Of a stretch of 64,000 nt of DNA, positions 36,972-46,817 are shown in pieces. The position numbers were made by a program, and so were the translations under genes. This stretch comes from Mycobacterium sp. Marseille-P9652 (GTDB taxonomy: Bacteria; Actinomycetota; Actinomycetes; Mycobacteriales; Mycobacteriaceae). How positions within the stretch are numbered: position 1 is the stretch's first letter; each line of letters starts with the position of its first letter. Location of the stretch: NCBI RefSeq assembly GCF_902652685.1, contig NZ_CACRUY010000017.1, positions 1-64,000 of the forward strand, given 5' to 3'. The notes under the pieces are model-generated. The model had not been told where the DNA came from. It did not search any database and was given only the letters and a program-made list of their open reading frames with translations.

Positions 36972-38977
36972 GTAGCTCCTCTGTCTCGCCCGGATTCTGT
37001 GTGGCCGCCCTCGCCGGCCGGTGCCTCGTGCGTCGTCTCCGCGTCGTCGTCCGGTGGACGTGCGTCGCCGCCCCCGTCGGGCGCAATCTCGTGCGAAGCC
37101 TCGTCGGCGTCCTCGCCGGCGGGCGGATCGGCTCCGCCCTTCGGCCCGGGTCCGGAAGGCCCGGACCTGAGACGGAGCGGACGCGGGAACCATTCATTCT
37201 GCCGTATCCCGGCCAGAATGACCGCCCCGGCCGCCGCGACCAGAACCCACTGCACGATGGGCGCCCAGCGCGTCGCCGGCGTCAGCTTCGTCTTGAGCCG
37301 CACCTGGATGTCCAGGTAGGCCGGCTGGAAGAAGTCGGTGCGCACCAGCTCGGCGCCGTCCGGGGCGATCACCGCGCTGATCCCCGTCGTGCCGGCGACG
37401 ACGACGTACCGGTCGTGCTCGACGGCCCGCACCTTGGCGAAGGCGAGCTGCTGTTCGCTCATCGTCTGGTTGAAGGTGGCGTTGTTGCTCGGCACGGCCA
37501 GCAGCTGGGCGCCGTTGAGCACGGCCTTGCGGGGGGCGCGGTCGAAGATCACCTCCCAGCAGGTGGACACCCCGACCGGAACCCCGGCGATGTGCACCAC
37601 CCCGCTGCCGGTCCCGGGAACCATGTGTCCGGCCCGGTCGGCATAGCCGGAGAGGTGCTTGAACAGCCAGGGCATCGGTAGGTACTCGCCGAACGGTTGC
37701 ACGATCTCCTTGTCGTGCCGGTCGGCGGGACCGGTGCCCGGGTTCCACACGATGACGGTGTTGGTGTACTCGGGGTTCTGCGCCGGGCGCCCGGGCACGT
37801 CGAGCACGGTCCCGATGAGGATCGGCGCGCCGACCGCGGCGGCGGCTTGCGCAATCTCCTGCGCGGCGTCGGGGTTGGCGAAGGGGTCGATGTCGGACGA
37901 GTCCTCGGGCCAGATGACGAACTGGGGTTGTGGGGCGACGCCCGAGCGGACGTCCTCGGCCAGGCGCAGCGTCTCGCGGACGTGGTTGTCGAGTACCGCC
38001 CTGCGCTGCGCGTTGAAGTCGAGGCCGAGGCGCGGGACATTGCCCTGCACGGCGGCGATCGTGACCGAGGGGTCGCCGCCGGAGCCCGCCCCGGAGTGCC
38101 GGACCTGCGGCCAGACGGTGATCGCGGCGAGCAGGACGAGGCAGATGCACACGGCGGGCAGCAGCACCGCGGGCGCCTGCCCGGGATGCGTCGCGTCGTG
38201 GGCGCGGCCGTGGCGCAGCCACGCCGCGACCTCGCGGCCGAGCGCGGTCACGCTGAAGCCCACCAGCATGGTCGCGGTGGACAGCAGCGCGACGCCGCCG
38301 AGTTGCACCAACGGCAGCAGCGGGCCCTGCGCCTGACCGAACGCCACCGAGCCCCAGGGGAAGCCACCGAACGGGACGGCCGACTTCAGCCACTCCTGGG
38401 CGCCCCACAGCACCGCGAACCAGACCGGCCAGCCCGGCAGCCCCCGCGCCACGACGGCGAGCAGGCCGAACAGCGCCGGGAACAGCGCGCACGTCGTCGA
38501 CAACGCCAGCCACGGCACGGAGCCGACGAGGCCGCTGATCCACGGCAGCAGCGGCACATACAACGCCAGGCCGAACACCAATCCGTAGCCGAAGCCGCCC
38601 GCCAGCGTCGTCGCGCGGTTCGTGAGCACCCACCCGAACAGCGCGGCGGCGACGACGGCCGCCCACCACCAGTTCAGCGGGGGAAAACTCGCGCACAGCA
38701 GCAGTCCGCCCGCCACGGCCGCCGCCAACCGCGTCAGGCGGGGCAGCAGCCAGGCCCTGACGGCGGGCAGCCGGGCGGCCGCGCCCGCGCCCAGCCTCGC
38801 CGCGACCCGGCGCGGCGCCGGCTGCTCCGGCGGGGGGGCGACCTCGGTGGGCTCCTCGTCGCGGTCGGACTCGGCTTCGTCGCTGATCGGGTCGGTGTCC
38901 GGCGGGGCTGCGACGCCCTCGTCCCCCGGATCGGCATCGGCGGGGCCGGTCCTCCGCGGGAGCCACCCCCTAGCCAT
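36968..38977 (-). CDS. lnt: Apolipoprotein N-acyltransferase Lnt
   Basis: A 669-residue membrane enzyme that adds the third acyl chain to the N-terminal Cys of lipoproteins. An acidic, disordered N-terminus (residues 1-75) precedes about six membrane helices. The nitrilase-like domain (from about 330) has the catalytic Glu in [10 protein letters not shown], Lys in [14 protein letters not shown] and Cys473 in [10 protein letters not shown] last helix is followed by a ~75-residue Pro/Asp/Glu-rich cytoplasmic tail that would link to Ppm1 in fused homologues. It starts 8 bases before the amidohydrolase gene ends and overlaps ppm1 by 4 bases. It corresponds to domain 1 of Rv2051c. Confidence 0.94.
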   Translation of the reverse strand: MARGWLPRRTGPADADPGDEGVAAPPDTDPISDEAESDRDEEPTEVAPPPEQPAPRRVAARLGAGAAARLPAVRAWLLPRLTRLAAAVAGGLLLCASFPPLNWWWAAVVAAALFGWVLTNRATTLAGGFGYGLVFGLALYVPLLPWISGLVGSVPWLALSTTCALFPALFGLLAVVARGLPGWPVWFAVLWGAQEWLKSAVPFGGFPWGSVAFGQAQGPLLPLVQLGGVALLSTATMLVGFSVTALGREVAAWLRHGRAHDATHPGQAPAVLLPAVCICLVLLAAITVWPQVRHSGAGSGGDPSVTIAAVQGNVPRLGLDFNAQRRAVLDNHVRETLRLAEDVRSGVAPQPQFVIWPEDSSDIDPFANPDAAQEIAQAAAAVGAPILIGTVLDVPGRPAQNPEYTNTVIVWNPGTGPADRHDKEIVQPFGEYLPMPWLFKHLSGYADRAGHMVPGTGSGVVHIAGVPVGVSTCWEVIFDRAPRKAVLNGAQLLAVPSNNATFNQTMSEQQLAFAKVRAVEHDRYVVVAGTTGISAVIAPDGAELVRTDFFQPAYLDIQVRLKTKLTPATRWAPIVQWVLVAAAGAVILAGIRQNEWFPRPLRLRSGPSGPGPKGGADPPAGEDADEASHEIAPDGGGDARPPDDDAETTHEAPAGEGGHTESGRDRGAT

Positions 38978-40592
38978 GGATCACCGCGCCCCGGTGCACC
39001 GTGCGCAGGCAGCGCGGCAGGGGGTCGGTCGGGCCCAGCCGCGGCAGCGCCGGCACCCGGGAGCGCGGATCGGTGGACCATCGCTGGACCCCGTCGGGGG
39101 GAGCGCTGACCTCCAGCTCGCCGACGTCCCAGACGGCGTAGGAGGCGACCGCTCCGGGCACCAGGGTGCCGGCCGTCTCGTCGCGGATACCGGCGGCGCG
39201 CCAGCCGCCGCGCGTCGCGGCCGCGAAGGCGGCCCGCGGCGAGATGCCGCTGCCGGGAGTGCGGTGGTGCACGGCCGCTCGCACGCTCGCCCACGGCTCG
39301 AGGCCGGTCACGGGGGTGTCGGAGCCTAGCGCGAGGGGCACGCCTTGGGATGCTAACAGCGCCAGCGGGTTGAGCCGGCTGCCTCGCTCGGCGCCGAGCC
39401 GCCGCGCGTACATGCCCTCGGCGCCACCCCACAGCGCGTCGAAGTTGGGCTGCACGCTCGCGATGACGCCCCAGGCGCCCAGCTTGGCGGCCTGCCCGGG
39501 GGTGACCATCTCGGCGTGCTCGAGGCGGTGTCCGCAGCGCGCCACGGCCGGCACCCCGGCGTCGGCGACGACGCGTTCGAAGGCGTCCACCGCCGCCGCG
39601 ACCGCCGCGTCGCCGATGACGTGGAACCCCGCCGTCACCTGCGCCTCGGTGCACGCCCGCACGTGCGCCTCGACGGCATCGGGGTCCAGGTAGCAGGCGC
39701 CGACGCGGTCCGGCGCGTCGGCGTACGGCTCGTGCAGCCACGCGGTCCGGGAACCCAGCGCGCCGTCGACGAACAGGTCCCCGGCCAGCCCGCGGGCGCC
39801 CGTCTCGGCGATGAGCGCCCGGGCCTGCGCCGCGCTGCTCACCGCCTCGCCCCAATAGCCGATGACCTCCACGCCCTCATCGGTGGCATCTTGATCAATG
39901 GCACAGAGCCGGCGCCAGTCGTCAAGCCCGCCGATCTGGGGCCCGGCGCACTCGTGCACCGCGACGATCCCGCAAGCGGCCGCCGCCCGCAGCGCCGCGG
40001 CGCGGGCGTCGGCCAACTGCGCGGGGGTCAGCAGGTCCCGTGCGACGGCCCGGACCAGGTGGTGCGCGTCGCCCGCCAGCGGCCGCTCGGGGTCGAAACC
40101 GGCGGCCGAAGGCAGGTCGGGCACCAGCCGCCGCAGGGCCGTCGAGGCCAGCGCGGAGTGGACGTCGACGCGGGTCAGGTAGGCGGGACGGTCACCGAGC
40201 ACGGCGTCCAGGTCGGTGGTCCCGGGCGCGGCGCCCTCCGGCCACGACGATTCGTCCCAGCCGTGCCCCCACACCGGGAGGCCGGGATGGGCCGCCGCGT
40301 AGTCGGCGACCATCCGCAGGCAGTCCGCGCGGGACGCCGCCGGGCGCAGATCCAGCCCGATAATCGTCAGGCCGGTCGCGCTCAGGTGAACGTGGCTGTC
40401 CACGAAGCCCGGGGCCACGAAGTCGCCGTCCAGGTCCTCGACGTCGGCGTCCGGGAACTGGCCGCGGCCGACGTCGTCGGCGCCCAGCCACACGACCACG
40501 CCGCCGCGGACCGCCATTGCGGTCGCGTCGGGGTGCGTAGGGCTGTGCACCCTCCCGTTGACGAGCAGGGTCGTGGCGGGGCGATCGGTCAC
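38970..40592 (-). CDS. YtcJ-like amidohydrolase family protein (Rv2052c position)
   Basis: A 540-residue metal-dependent hydrolase. The metal-site motif GFVDSHVHL is near residue 65, another likely His is in GFHVIGDAA, then CGHRLEHAE, and the late Asp is in [13 protein letters not shown]. An N-terminal beta-sandwich ([20 protein letters not shown]) and the returning C-terminal part are typical of the superfamily. The substrate is probably an amide or ester but cannot be assigned. The GTG at 40592 follows TAGCTT at 6 bases, so the operon amidohydrolase-lnt-ppm1 likely begins with a leaderless message. Confidence 0.88.
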   Translation of the reverse strand: MTDRPATTLLVNGRVHSPTHPDATAMAVRGGVVVWLGADDVGRGQFPDADVEDLDGDFVAPGFVDSHVHLSATGLTIIGLDLRPAASRADCLRMVADYAAAHPGLPVWGHGWDESSWPEGAAPGTTDLDAVLGDRPAYLTRVDVHSALASTALRRLVPDLPSAAGFDPERPLAGDAHHLVRAVARDLLTPAQLADARAAALRAAAACGIVAVHECAGPQIGGLDDWRRLCAIDQDATDEGVEVIGYWGEAVSSAAQARALIAETGARGLAGDLFVDGALGSRTAWLHEPYADAPDRVGACYLDPDAVEAHVRACTEAQVTAGFHVIGDAAVAAAVDAFERVVADAGVPAVARCGHRLEHAEMVTPGQAAKLGAWGVIASVQPNFDALWGGAEGMYARRLGAERGSRLNPLALLASQGVPLALGSDTPVTGLEPWASVRAAVHHRTPGSGISPRAAFAAATRGGWRAAGIRDETAGTLVPGAVASYAVWDVGELEVSAPPDGVQRWSTDPRSRVPALPRLGPTDPLPRCLRTVHRGAVIHG

Positions 40593-40598
40593 AGGCCC

Positions 40599-40604
40599 AA
40601 GCTA
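40599..40604 (-). promoter_or_regulatory. Candidate -10 box of the amidohydrolase-lnt-ppm1 operon (leaderless)
   Basis: TAGCTT on the minus strand, 6 bases before the GTG at 40592. It lies in the 19-base gap after the fxsA stop. Confidence 0.45.
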
Positions 40605-40611
40605 CGGGGGA

Positions 40612-41109
40612 TCAGACGCCGCCGGCGCGGCCGTTCGGCAGGGCCGGCGCGTCGACGTCGTGAACGTCGATGACCTCTCCGTCGATGTAGTCGCCGCCGC
40701 CCTGGTAGGCGCGAACGCGCGGCGCCCGGTAAGCCGTCGCGTACCCGAGCAGCGGAATCCGCCGGCGCAGGCCCCGCGCGGCAACCGGAGCCGCGATCAC
40801 CCGAAGGGGCGGCCACAGCAGCAACAGCCCTAACACGGTGGTCACCAGTCCCGGAACCATCACGAGCCCCATGGCCAGCGTCACCATCGCGCCGTCGCTC
40901 ACCAGCGCGCGCCGCTCGTTCAGGCCGGAACGCAGTTGCCCGATCCGGTGCACGAGGTGCGAACCGGCCATCGGGGCCAGGACGCCCCAGCCAAGCAGCG
41001 AGGTGGCCAACAGCACCAGCAGGGTCCAGCCCCAGCCGACCGTCGACACCAGCGCGATCACCGCCGCCAGCTCGACGACGGCGTAGACGAGAAACAGCCG
41101 CCACATCAT
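40612..41109 (-). CDS. fxsA: FxsA family membrane protein (Rv2053c-like)
   Basis: A 165-residue cytoplasmic membrane protein. It has the FxsA pattern: a first helix (FLVYAVVELAAVIALVSTVG), TLLVLLATSLLGWGVL, then GAMVTLAMGLVMVPGLVTTV and LLLWPPLRV. In E. coli FxsA relieves exclusion of phage T7 by F plasmids; the mycobacterial role is unknown. A cytoplasmic Tyr/Asp-rich tail (GGGDYIDGEVIDVHDVD) follows. The start is the first of two consecutive ATGs at 41109. It is divergent from the dienelactone hydrolase gene and ends 19 bases before the amidohydrolase gene starts. Confidence 0.9.
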   Translation of the reverse strand: MMWRLFLVYAVVELAAVIALVSTVGWGWTLLVLLATSLLGWGVLAPMAGSHLVHRIGQLRSGLNERRALVSDGAMVTLAMGLVMVPGLVTTVLGLLLLWPPLRVIAAPVAARGLRRRIPLLGYATAYRAPRVRAYQGGGDYIDGEVIDVHDVDAPALPNGRAGGV

Positions 41110-41182
41110 GTGACGCCAACGTCCCCGGACCGCACCGAAGTTCCCCTGTCGGCACCTGCGGCGGCTGCGATTAGATGACGGT

Positions 41183-41887
41183 ATGACAACGATTGAGCTC
41201 GACACCCCGGACGGACCGATCGACGCGCTCCTCGACGTGCCGGAGGGGCAGGGCCCGTGGCCGGGAGTGGTGGTGGTGCACGACGCGTTCGGCTACGGGC
41301 GCGACAAGCAGGCGCACAACGAGCGCATCGCGCGCGCCGGCTACGTGGCGATCACCCCGAACATGTACGCACGCGGCGGGCGCATGCGCTGCATCACCCG
41401 GGTCATGAAGGAACAGCAGATGCAGCGTGGCCGGGCTTTCTCCGACATTGAGGCCGCCCGCGATTACCTGAAGGCGCTGCCCGAATGCACCGGCCGGGTC
41501 GCCATCGCCGGTTTCTGCATGGGGGGCCACTTCGCGCTGCTGATGTCGCCGAAGGGTTTCGGTGCTTCCGCGCCCTTCTATGGCGCTCCCCTGCCGCGCC
41601 ATCTCGACAAAGCGCTCGACGGGGCGTGCCCGATCGTGGCCAGCTTCGGCGCGCGCGACCCGCTCGGCCGGGGAGCGCCCGAGAAGCTGCGGGCGACCAT
41701 CGATCGCAAGAACATCACCGCCGACGTGAAGGTCTACCCCGACGTCGGGCACAGCTTCGCCAACGACCTGCCCGCCCAGCCCCTGCTTCGCGTCGCGGGT
41801 TTCGGCTACGACGAGGCCGCCACCGAGGACGCGTGGCGCCGCGTCTTCGCGTTCTTCGGCGAGCATCTGGCGGGCACAACGCCGTAG
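41183..41887 (+). CDS. Dienelactone hydrolase family protein (Rv2054-like)
   Basis: A 234-residue alpha/beta-hydrolase. The nucleophile elbow is GFCMGG with Cys112, as in dienelactone hydrolase; the acid is in SFGARDPLG and the His in PDVGHSFAN. VVVVHDAFGYGRDKQAHNER forms the oxyanion region. The family opens cyclic dienelactones in chlorocatechol breakdown, but most mycobacterial members have unknown substrates. It is divergent from fxsA over a 73-base gap. Confidence 0.92.
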   Translation: MTTIELDTPDGPIDALLDVPEGQGPWPGVVVVHDAFGYGRDKQAHNERIARAGYVAITPNMYARGGRMRCITRVMKEQQMQRGRAFSDIEAARDYLKALPECTGRVAIAGFCMGGHFALLMSPKGFGASAPFYGAPLPRHLDKALDGACPIVASFGARDPLGRGAPEKLRATIDRKNITADVKVYPDVGHSFANDLPAQPLLRVAGFGYDEAATEDAWRRVFAFFGEHLAGTTP

Positions 41888-41894
41888 CGGCCCG

Positions 41895-42743
41895 TCACTT
41901 CAGCTTCCGTGACACGACCGCCGCGAAGGTGTGCGTGTCGCCGGGCCAGCGCGCCGATACGTAGTCGCCGTCGTCGACGACGAACGCCGCACGGTCGTCG
42001 GTCGCCGTGTCGCGGACCATTCCCGAGGACCTGAGCCACCGGTGCGGTGTGCCGTGGTCCACGTCGCGGAAATCCGCCGGATCCCGCAGCGCGCGAGTGA
42101 CTTCCGCCTGCACCGACATGTATCCGTCGGGCTGGCCCGCCTCTTCGGTGTAAGTCCGGTAGTAGTCGCGGTCCCAGTACCGGGTGACCCGGGTGAGCCG
42201 CCACGCCAGGCCCTCCATCGCCCACGTCAGCGCCGTGGTCCTGCGGCCGTAGAGCACCGATCGGCCGGTGCGCGGGTCGATGCTGCGCGCGGCGAGCAGC
42301 ACGCCGTGGCAGATGGCCGCGACGATCAGCCCGCGGGCGAAGGCGTCCACGACGAGCCGGTGCAATATCTCGCTGTCGATGTAGCTGCGCATGCCGCGGG
42401 CGCGGTGGCCGCCGGGCAAAACCAGGGCATCGATGCCGTCGAGCGTGGCGTCCCGCCAGGCGATCGGCTGCCGAAACTCGTTTGACGCCAACATCTCTCG
42501 GTAGGCGCTGCGGCCCGCCTTGTTCGCGCGCAGCGCCAGCCCGACGATCGGGAGCCCGCCGGGCAGCTTCGACCAGATGTCCAGGCCGCGGCCGGTCAGC
42601 ATGATGTCGTCCGCCGCCCCGGGCCGGCCGCTTTCGGTTGCGAAGACCACGCGGTGATCGTCGCGGGTCAGCACCCGCCAGCTGACCGCGACCTCGGTCG
42701 GGTCGAAGTCACGGTCCGGGATCGGGATCAAGACCGTGCCCAT
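41895..42743 (-). CDS. DJ-1/PfpI family protein
   Basis: A 282-residue protein of the class I glutamine amidotransferase-like superfamily. The nucleophile elbow AAICHGVLL has Cys145, and VLPGGHRARGM supplies the preceding loop. The N-terminal VLIPIPDRDFDPTEVAVSWR resembles longer DJ-1/PfpI proteins. Function could be a chaperone, glyoxalase-like or amidase-like activity; sequence does not decide. It sits where M. tuberculosis has the Rv2055c-Rv2060 genes, is 7 bases from the convergent hydrolase gene, and starts 3 bases after the Rv2061c-like gene ends, so these two may be co-transcribed. Confidence 0.85.
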   Translation of the reverse strand: MGTVLIPIPDRDFDPTEVAVSWRVLTRDDHRVVFATESGRPGAADDIMLTGRGLDIWSKLPGGLPIVGLALRANKAGRSAYREMLASNEFRQPIAWRDATLDGIDALVLPGGHRARGMRSYIDSEILHRLVVDAFARGLIVAAICHGVLLAARSIDPRTGRSVLYGRRTTALTWAMEGLAWRLTRVTRYWDRDYYRTYTEEAGQPDGYMSVQAEVTRALRDPADFRDVDHGTPHRWLRSSGMVRDTATDDRAAFVVDDGDYVSARWPGDTHTFAAVVSRKLK

Positions 42744-42746
42744 GGG

Positions 42747-43136
42747 TCAGCCGGCGTTCAGCCTCAGCTCGAGCCCGATGTTGTTGTTCGCACCGCCGCG
42801 CAGCTTGCTGACGAAGTTGAAGACCTTGCCGACGATGCCGTACCGCCTGCCGATCGCGTCGTACACGGCGGGCGTCTGCGACTTGTCGAGGACGGTCGCG
42901 GTGGCCTCGACGGCCTCGCTGGTCGACTGCCCGCGCATGGTGCAGGTCGCCAGCGTCACCCGGGGCGTGTTGCGAATTCGCTTGACCTTCCACGACTCTG
43001 CACCGGTGATGACCAGGAGCCGGTCACCGTCGCCCGCCGCCCAGATCGGGGTCGGCTTGGGCCGGCCGTCCTTGGTGAAGGTGGTCAGCAAAAGGTATTG
43101 CGACTTGGCCAGGTCGGCGAAGGTCGGGGTGGTCAC
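42747..43136 (-). CDS. PPOX-class F420-dependent protein (Rv2061c-like)
   Basis: A 129-residue split-barrel protein of the FMN/F420-binding superfamily: FADLAKSQYLLLTTFTKDGR, PTPIWAAGDGDRLLVIT and the WKVKRIRNTPRVTLATC strand. Mycobacterial relatives use cofactor F420 for redox reactions or bind heme or flavin. The start is unsure: GTG at 43136 was preferred to a TTG at 43145 (132 residues). It follows cobN in the same direction, but a strong inverted repeat stands between. Confidence 0.85.
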   Translation of the reverse strand: MTTPTFADLAKSQYLLLTTFTKDGRPKPTPIWAAGDGDRLLVITGAESWKVKRIRNTPRVTLATCTMRGQSTSEAVEATATVLDKSQTPAVYDAIGRRYGIVGKVFNFVSKLRGGANNNIGLELRLNAG

Positions 43137-43167
43137 GGGAGTCAACTTACTGGCAGCCGGCCTGCCG

Positions 43168-43229
43168 CGCGAGCAGACGCAAAGGCACGCGAATCCCCGG
43201 CGTGTCGCGTGCTTTTGCGTCTGTTCGCG
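43168..43229. repeat. Long palindromic element downstream of cobN
   Basis: Two 25-base arms (43168-43192 and 43205-43229) with only two non-matching positions, both compatible with G-U pairing on one strand, enclose a 12-base loop. The arm contains gagcagacgcaaa facing tttgcgtctgttc. Words of this kind recur between genes in mycobacterial chromosomes in my experience, so it may be a dispersed REP-like element; it would also work as a transcript-end hairpin for cobN. Confidence 0.8.
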
Positions 43230-43238
43230 GGAAGGAAC

Positions 43239-46200
43239 TCAGCCCTCCAGGTCGCCCTCGGTTTCCAGCAGCGCCTGGCGCAGGCCGTCGAGGGTCTCGG
43301 GCTTGGGCTGCGCCCACATGCCGCGGCCGGCCGCCTCCAGCAGCCGTTCGGCCATGCCGTGCAGCGCCCACGGGTTGGACTCGGCCATGAACTTGCGGTT
43401 CTCGGGGTCGAGCACGTAGCTCTCGGTGAGCTGCTCGTACATCCAGTCGGCCATCACCTGAGCGGTCGCGTCGTAGCCGAACAGGTAGTCGACCGTCGCG
43501 GCCATCTCGAACGCGCCCTTGTAGCCGTGCCGGCGCATGGCCGCCATCCACCGCGGGTTGACGACGCGAGCGCGAAACACCCGCGTCGTCTCCTCGGACA
43601 GCGTGCGGGTGCGGATCGCGTCGGGCCGGGTGTTGTCGCCGATGTAGGCGGCCGGCGCCTGCCCGGTCAGCGCCCGCACGGTGGCCACCATGCCGCCGTG
43701 GTACTGGAAGTAGTCGTCGGAGTCGGCGATGTCGTGCTCGCGGGTGTCGGTGTTCTTGGCGGCGACGGCGATGCGCCGGTATTGGCGGTTCATGTCGTCG
43801 ACCGCCTCGCGGCCGTCGAGGTCGCGGCCGTAGGCGAAACCGCCCCAGGCGGTGTACACCTGCGCCAGGTCGGCGTCGTCGCGCCAGTTGCGGCTGTCGA
43901 TCAGCTGCAGCAGCCCGGCGCCATAGGTGCCCGGCTTGGACCCGAATATCCTTGTGGTGGAACGTCGTTCGTCACCGTGCTGGGCCAGGTCGGCCTGGGC
44001 GTGCGCGCGCACGTAGTTGTCGGCGGCGGGCTCGTCGAGGCCGGCGACCAGCCGCACCGCGTCGTCGAGCATGGTGACGACGTGCGGGAAGGCGTCCCGG
44101 AAGAAGCCCGAGATCCGCACCGTCACGTCGATGCGCGGGCGGCCCAACTCGGACAGCGAGATCGGCGTGAGGCCGACGACCCGGCGCGAGGCGTCGTCCC
44201 AGACCGGCCGAACGCCCAGCAGCGCAAGCACTTCGGCGATGTCGTCACCGGACGTGCGCATCGCCGACGTGCCCCATACCGACAGGCCGACCGACTCCGG
44301 CCAGCGGCCGTGCTCGTCGCGGTAGCGCGTGAGCAGCGAATCCGCCAGCGCCACACCGGCTTCCCAGGCCAGCCGCGACGGCACGGCCTTCGGGTCGACG
44401 GAGTAGAAGTTGCGGCCGGTGGGCAGCACGTTGACCAGCCCCCGCAGCGGCGACCCCGAGGGGCCGGCGGGGACGAAGTGGCCGTCCAATGCCCTGAGCA
44501 CCTGCTCGATCTCACCCGCGGTGCCGGCGAGCCGCGGCACCACCTCGGTGGCCGCGAACCGCAACACGCGCGCCACCTCGGGATTGTCGGTGATCCGTTC
44601 GGCCGCTTGCGGATCCCAGCCGGTGGCCTGCAGCGCTGCGACGAGTCCGCGGGCCGCGCCCTCGGCGGCGTCCACCGAGGACCGTTCGTCGGTGCCGTCC
44701 TCGGCGAGCCCGAGCGCCTGGCGCAGGCCCGGCAGGACGTGTTCGCCGCCGAACAGCTGCCGGGCCCGCAGGATGGCCAGGACGAGATCGAGTTCGGCTT
44801 CGTCCGTGGGCCGTTGGCCGAGGATGTGCAGCCCGTCGCGGATCTGGACGTCCTTGATTTCGCACAGCCAGCCGTCGACGTGCAGCAGCATGTCGTCGAA
44901 GGAGTCCTCTTCCGGCCGTTCGGTGAGCCCCAGATCGTGGTCCATCTTGGCGGCGCGGATCAGCGTCCAGATCTGCTGGCGGATCGCGGGCAACTTGGCG
45001 GGATCCAGCGCCGCGACATTGGCGTGCTCGTCGAGCAGTTGCTCCAGCCGCGCGATGTCGCCGTAGGTTTCCGCGCGCGCCATCGGGGGGATGAGGTGGT
45101 CGACGAGCACCGCGTGCGCGCGCCTCTTGGCCTGCGTGCCCTCGCCGGGGTCGTTGACGAGGAACGGGTAGATCAAGGGCAGGTCGCCCAGGGCGGCGTC
45201 GGGCCCGCAGGCGGCCGACATGCCCAGCGTCTTGCCCGGCAGCCATTCCAGGTTGCCGTGCTTGCCCAGGTGCACCACCGCGTGCGCTCCGAAGCCCGAG
45301 TCGAGCCAGTGATAGGCCGCCAGGTAGTGGTGGCTGGGCGGCAGGTCCGGGTCGTGGTAGATCGCAACCGGGTTCTCGCCGAACCCGCGGGGTGGCTGCA
45401 CCATGAGGATCAGGTTGTCGGCTTGCATTGCGGCGATGACGATCTCGCCCTCGGGATCGCTGGTCCGGTCGACGAACAACTCCCCCGGCGGCGGCCCCCA
45501 GTGCTTCGTGACCGCGTCGGTCAGTTCTTCCGGCAGAGTCGCGAACCAGTCCCGATAATCCTTGGCGGACAGGCGGATCGGGTTTCCGGCGAGCTGCCCC
45601 TCGGTGAGCCAGTCGGGATCCTGGCCGCCCCGCTCGATCAGCGCATGGATCAGCGCGTCGCCGTCACCCGCCTCGACGCCGGGCACGTCTCCGACGCGAT
45701 AGCCGTGTTCTCGCATCGCCCGCAGCAGAGCGACCGCGCTGGCGGGCGTGTCGAGCCCGACGGCGTTGCCGATGCGGGCGTGCTTGGTGGGATACGCCGA
45801 GAACACCAGGGCCACCCGCTTGTCGGGCGGCGCGACGCGCCGCAGCCGGGCGTGCCGCACCGCCAGGCCCGCGACCCGCGCGCAGCGCTCGGGGTCGGCC
45901 ACATAGGAGATCAGCCCGTCGTCGTCGATCTCCTTGAACGAGAACGGAACCGTGATGATGCGGCCGTCGAACTCGGGCACCGCCACCTGGGTGGCGACGT
46001 CGAGCGGGCTCAGGCCGTCGTCGTTGTCGGCCCATTGCGCGCGCGGGCTGGTGAGGCACAACCCCTGCAGGATGGGGACGTCCAGGGCCGCGAGGTGTTC
46101 GACGTTCCAGCTGTCATCGGAGCCGCCGGCCCCCGCGTCCGCCGGTTTGAGGCCGCCGGCGGCCAGCACGGTGACGACCATGGCGTCGGCGTCGCCGAGC

Positions 46201-46814
46201 CGTTGCAGCAGTTCGGGTTCCGCGGTGCGCAGCGACGCGCAGTACACGGGCAGCGCTCGCGCGCCCTGATCCTCGATCGCGCGGCAGAGCGCGTCGATGT
46301 AGGCGGTGTTGCCCGCCAGATGCTGCGCGCGGTAGTAGAGCACCGCGATGGTTGGGTCACCGTCGGGACGCGCATGGCGCCGCTCGAGTTCGCCCCACGT
46401 CGGCGTTGCGACCGGCGGCGCGAACCCGAACCCCGTCATCAGCACGGTGTCCGACAGGAAGGCGTGCAGTTGCCGCAGGTTGTCCACGCCGCCGTGCGCC
46501 AGGTAGATGTGCGCCTGGACGGCGATGCCGGCCGCGGTCGTGGACAGGCCCGTCAGCTCGGCGTCGGCGGCCTGCTCGCCGCTGACGAGCACGGTCGGGA
46601 TGCCGGCCGCGAGCACCGTGTCGATGCCGCTCTGCCAGGCGCGGTAGCCGCCGAGGATGCGGACCACCACGATGTCGGCGTCGGCCAGCAGGTCGGGTAG
46701 TTCCACGTCGGCGATCCGCGACGGGTTGGCCCACCGATAGTTCTTGCCGCTGGATCGGGCGCCGATCAGGTCCGTGTCGGACGTGGACAGCAGCAGGATG
46801 GTCGGGTCAGCCAC
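43239..46814 (-). CDS. cobN: Cobaltochelatase subunit CobN
   Basis: A 1191-residue subunit (1194 in M. tuberculosis Rv2062c) that binds hydrogenobyrinic acid a,c-diamide and inserts cobalt in the aerobic B12 pathway, with AAA+ partners CobS/CobT or ChlI/ChlD-like proteins encoded elsewhere. Signature stretches include ILGGYRAWQSGID, VFSAYPTKHARIGNAVGLD, HLGKHGNLEWLPGK and PTGRNFYSVDPKAVPSRLAW. The last ~90 residues (GAFEMAATVDYLFGYDATAQ, LHGMAERLLEAA) are the conserved CobN end. The GTG at 46814 lies 3 bases after the upstream hydrolase stop. Confidence 0.97.
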   Translation of the reverse strand: MADPTILLLSTSDTDLIGARSSGKNYRWANPSRIADVELPDLLADADIVVVRILGGYRAWQSGIDTVLAAGIPTVLVSGEQAADAELTGLSTTAAGIAVQAHIYLAHGGVDNLRQLHAFLSDTVLMTGFGFAPPVATPTWGELERRHARPDGDPTIAVLYYRAQHLAGNTAYIDALCRAIEDQGARALPVYCASLRTAEPELLQRLGDADAMVVTVLAAGGLKPADAGAGGSDDSWNVEHLAALDVPILQGLCLTSPRAQWADNDDGLSPLDVATQVAVPEFDGRIITVPFSFKEIDDDGLISYVADPERCARVAGLAVRHARLRRVAPPDKRVALVFSAYPTKHARIGNAVGLDTPASAVALLRAMREHGYRVGDVPGVEAGDGDALIHALIERGGQDPDWLTEGQLAGNPIRLSAKDYRDWFATLPEELTDAVTKHWGPPPGELFVDRTSDPEGEIVIAAMQADNLILMVQPPRGFGENPVAIYHDPDLPPSHHYLAAYHWLDSGFGAHAVVHLGKHGNLEWLPGKTLGMSAACGPDAALGDLPLIYPFLVNDPGEGTQAKRRAHAVLVDHLIPPMARAETYGDIARLEQLLDEHANVAALDPAKLPAIRQQIWTLIRAAKMDHDLGLTERPEEDSFDDMLLHVDGWLCEIKDVQIRDGLHILGQRPTDEAELDLVLAILRARQLFGGEHVLPGLRQALGLAEDGTDERSSVDAAEGAARGLVAALQATGWDPQAAERITDNPEVARVLRFAATEVVPRLAGTAGEIEQVLRALDGHFVPAGPSGSPLRGLVNVLPTGRNFYSVDPKAVPSRLAWEAGVALADSLLTRYRDEHGRWPESVGLSVWGTSAMRTSGDDIAEVLALLGVRPVWDDASRRVVGLTPISLSELGRPRIDVTVRISGFFRDAFPHVVTMLDDAVRLVAGLDEPAADNYVRAHAQADLAQHGDERRSTTRIFGSKPGTYGAGLLQLIDSRNWRDDADLAQVYTAWGGFAYGRDLDGREAVDDMNRQYRRIAVAAKNTDTREHDIADSDDYFQYHGGMVATVRALTGQAPAAYIGDNTRPDAIRTRTLSEETTRVFRARVVNPRWMAAMRRHGYKGAFEMAATVDYLFGYDATAQVMADWMYEQLTESYVLDPENRKFMAESNPWALHGMAERLLEAAGRGMWAQPKPETLDGLRQALLETEGDLEG

Positions 46815-46817
46815 CCA

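Noticed and set aside
43137-43238. Classical intrinsic terminator after cobN
   Set aside because: The hairpin is strong but no T tract follows on the cobN strand, so I recorded it as a repeat with possible termination activity instead.
42654-46700. A 1348-codon open frame on the plus strand opposite cobN
   Set aside because: It is the antisense shadow of cobN in GC-rich DNA: no recognisable domain, His/Arg/Gly-rich composition, and codon-position bias that follows cobN.
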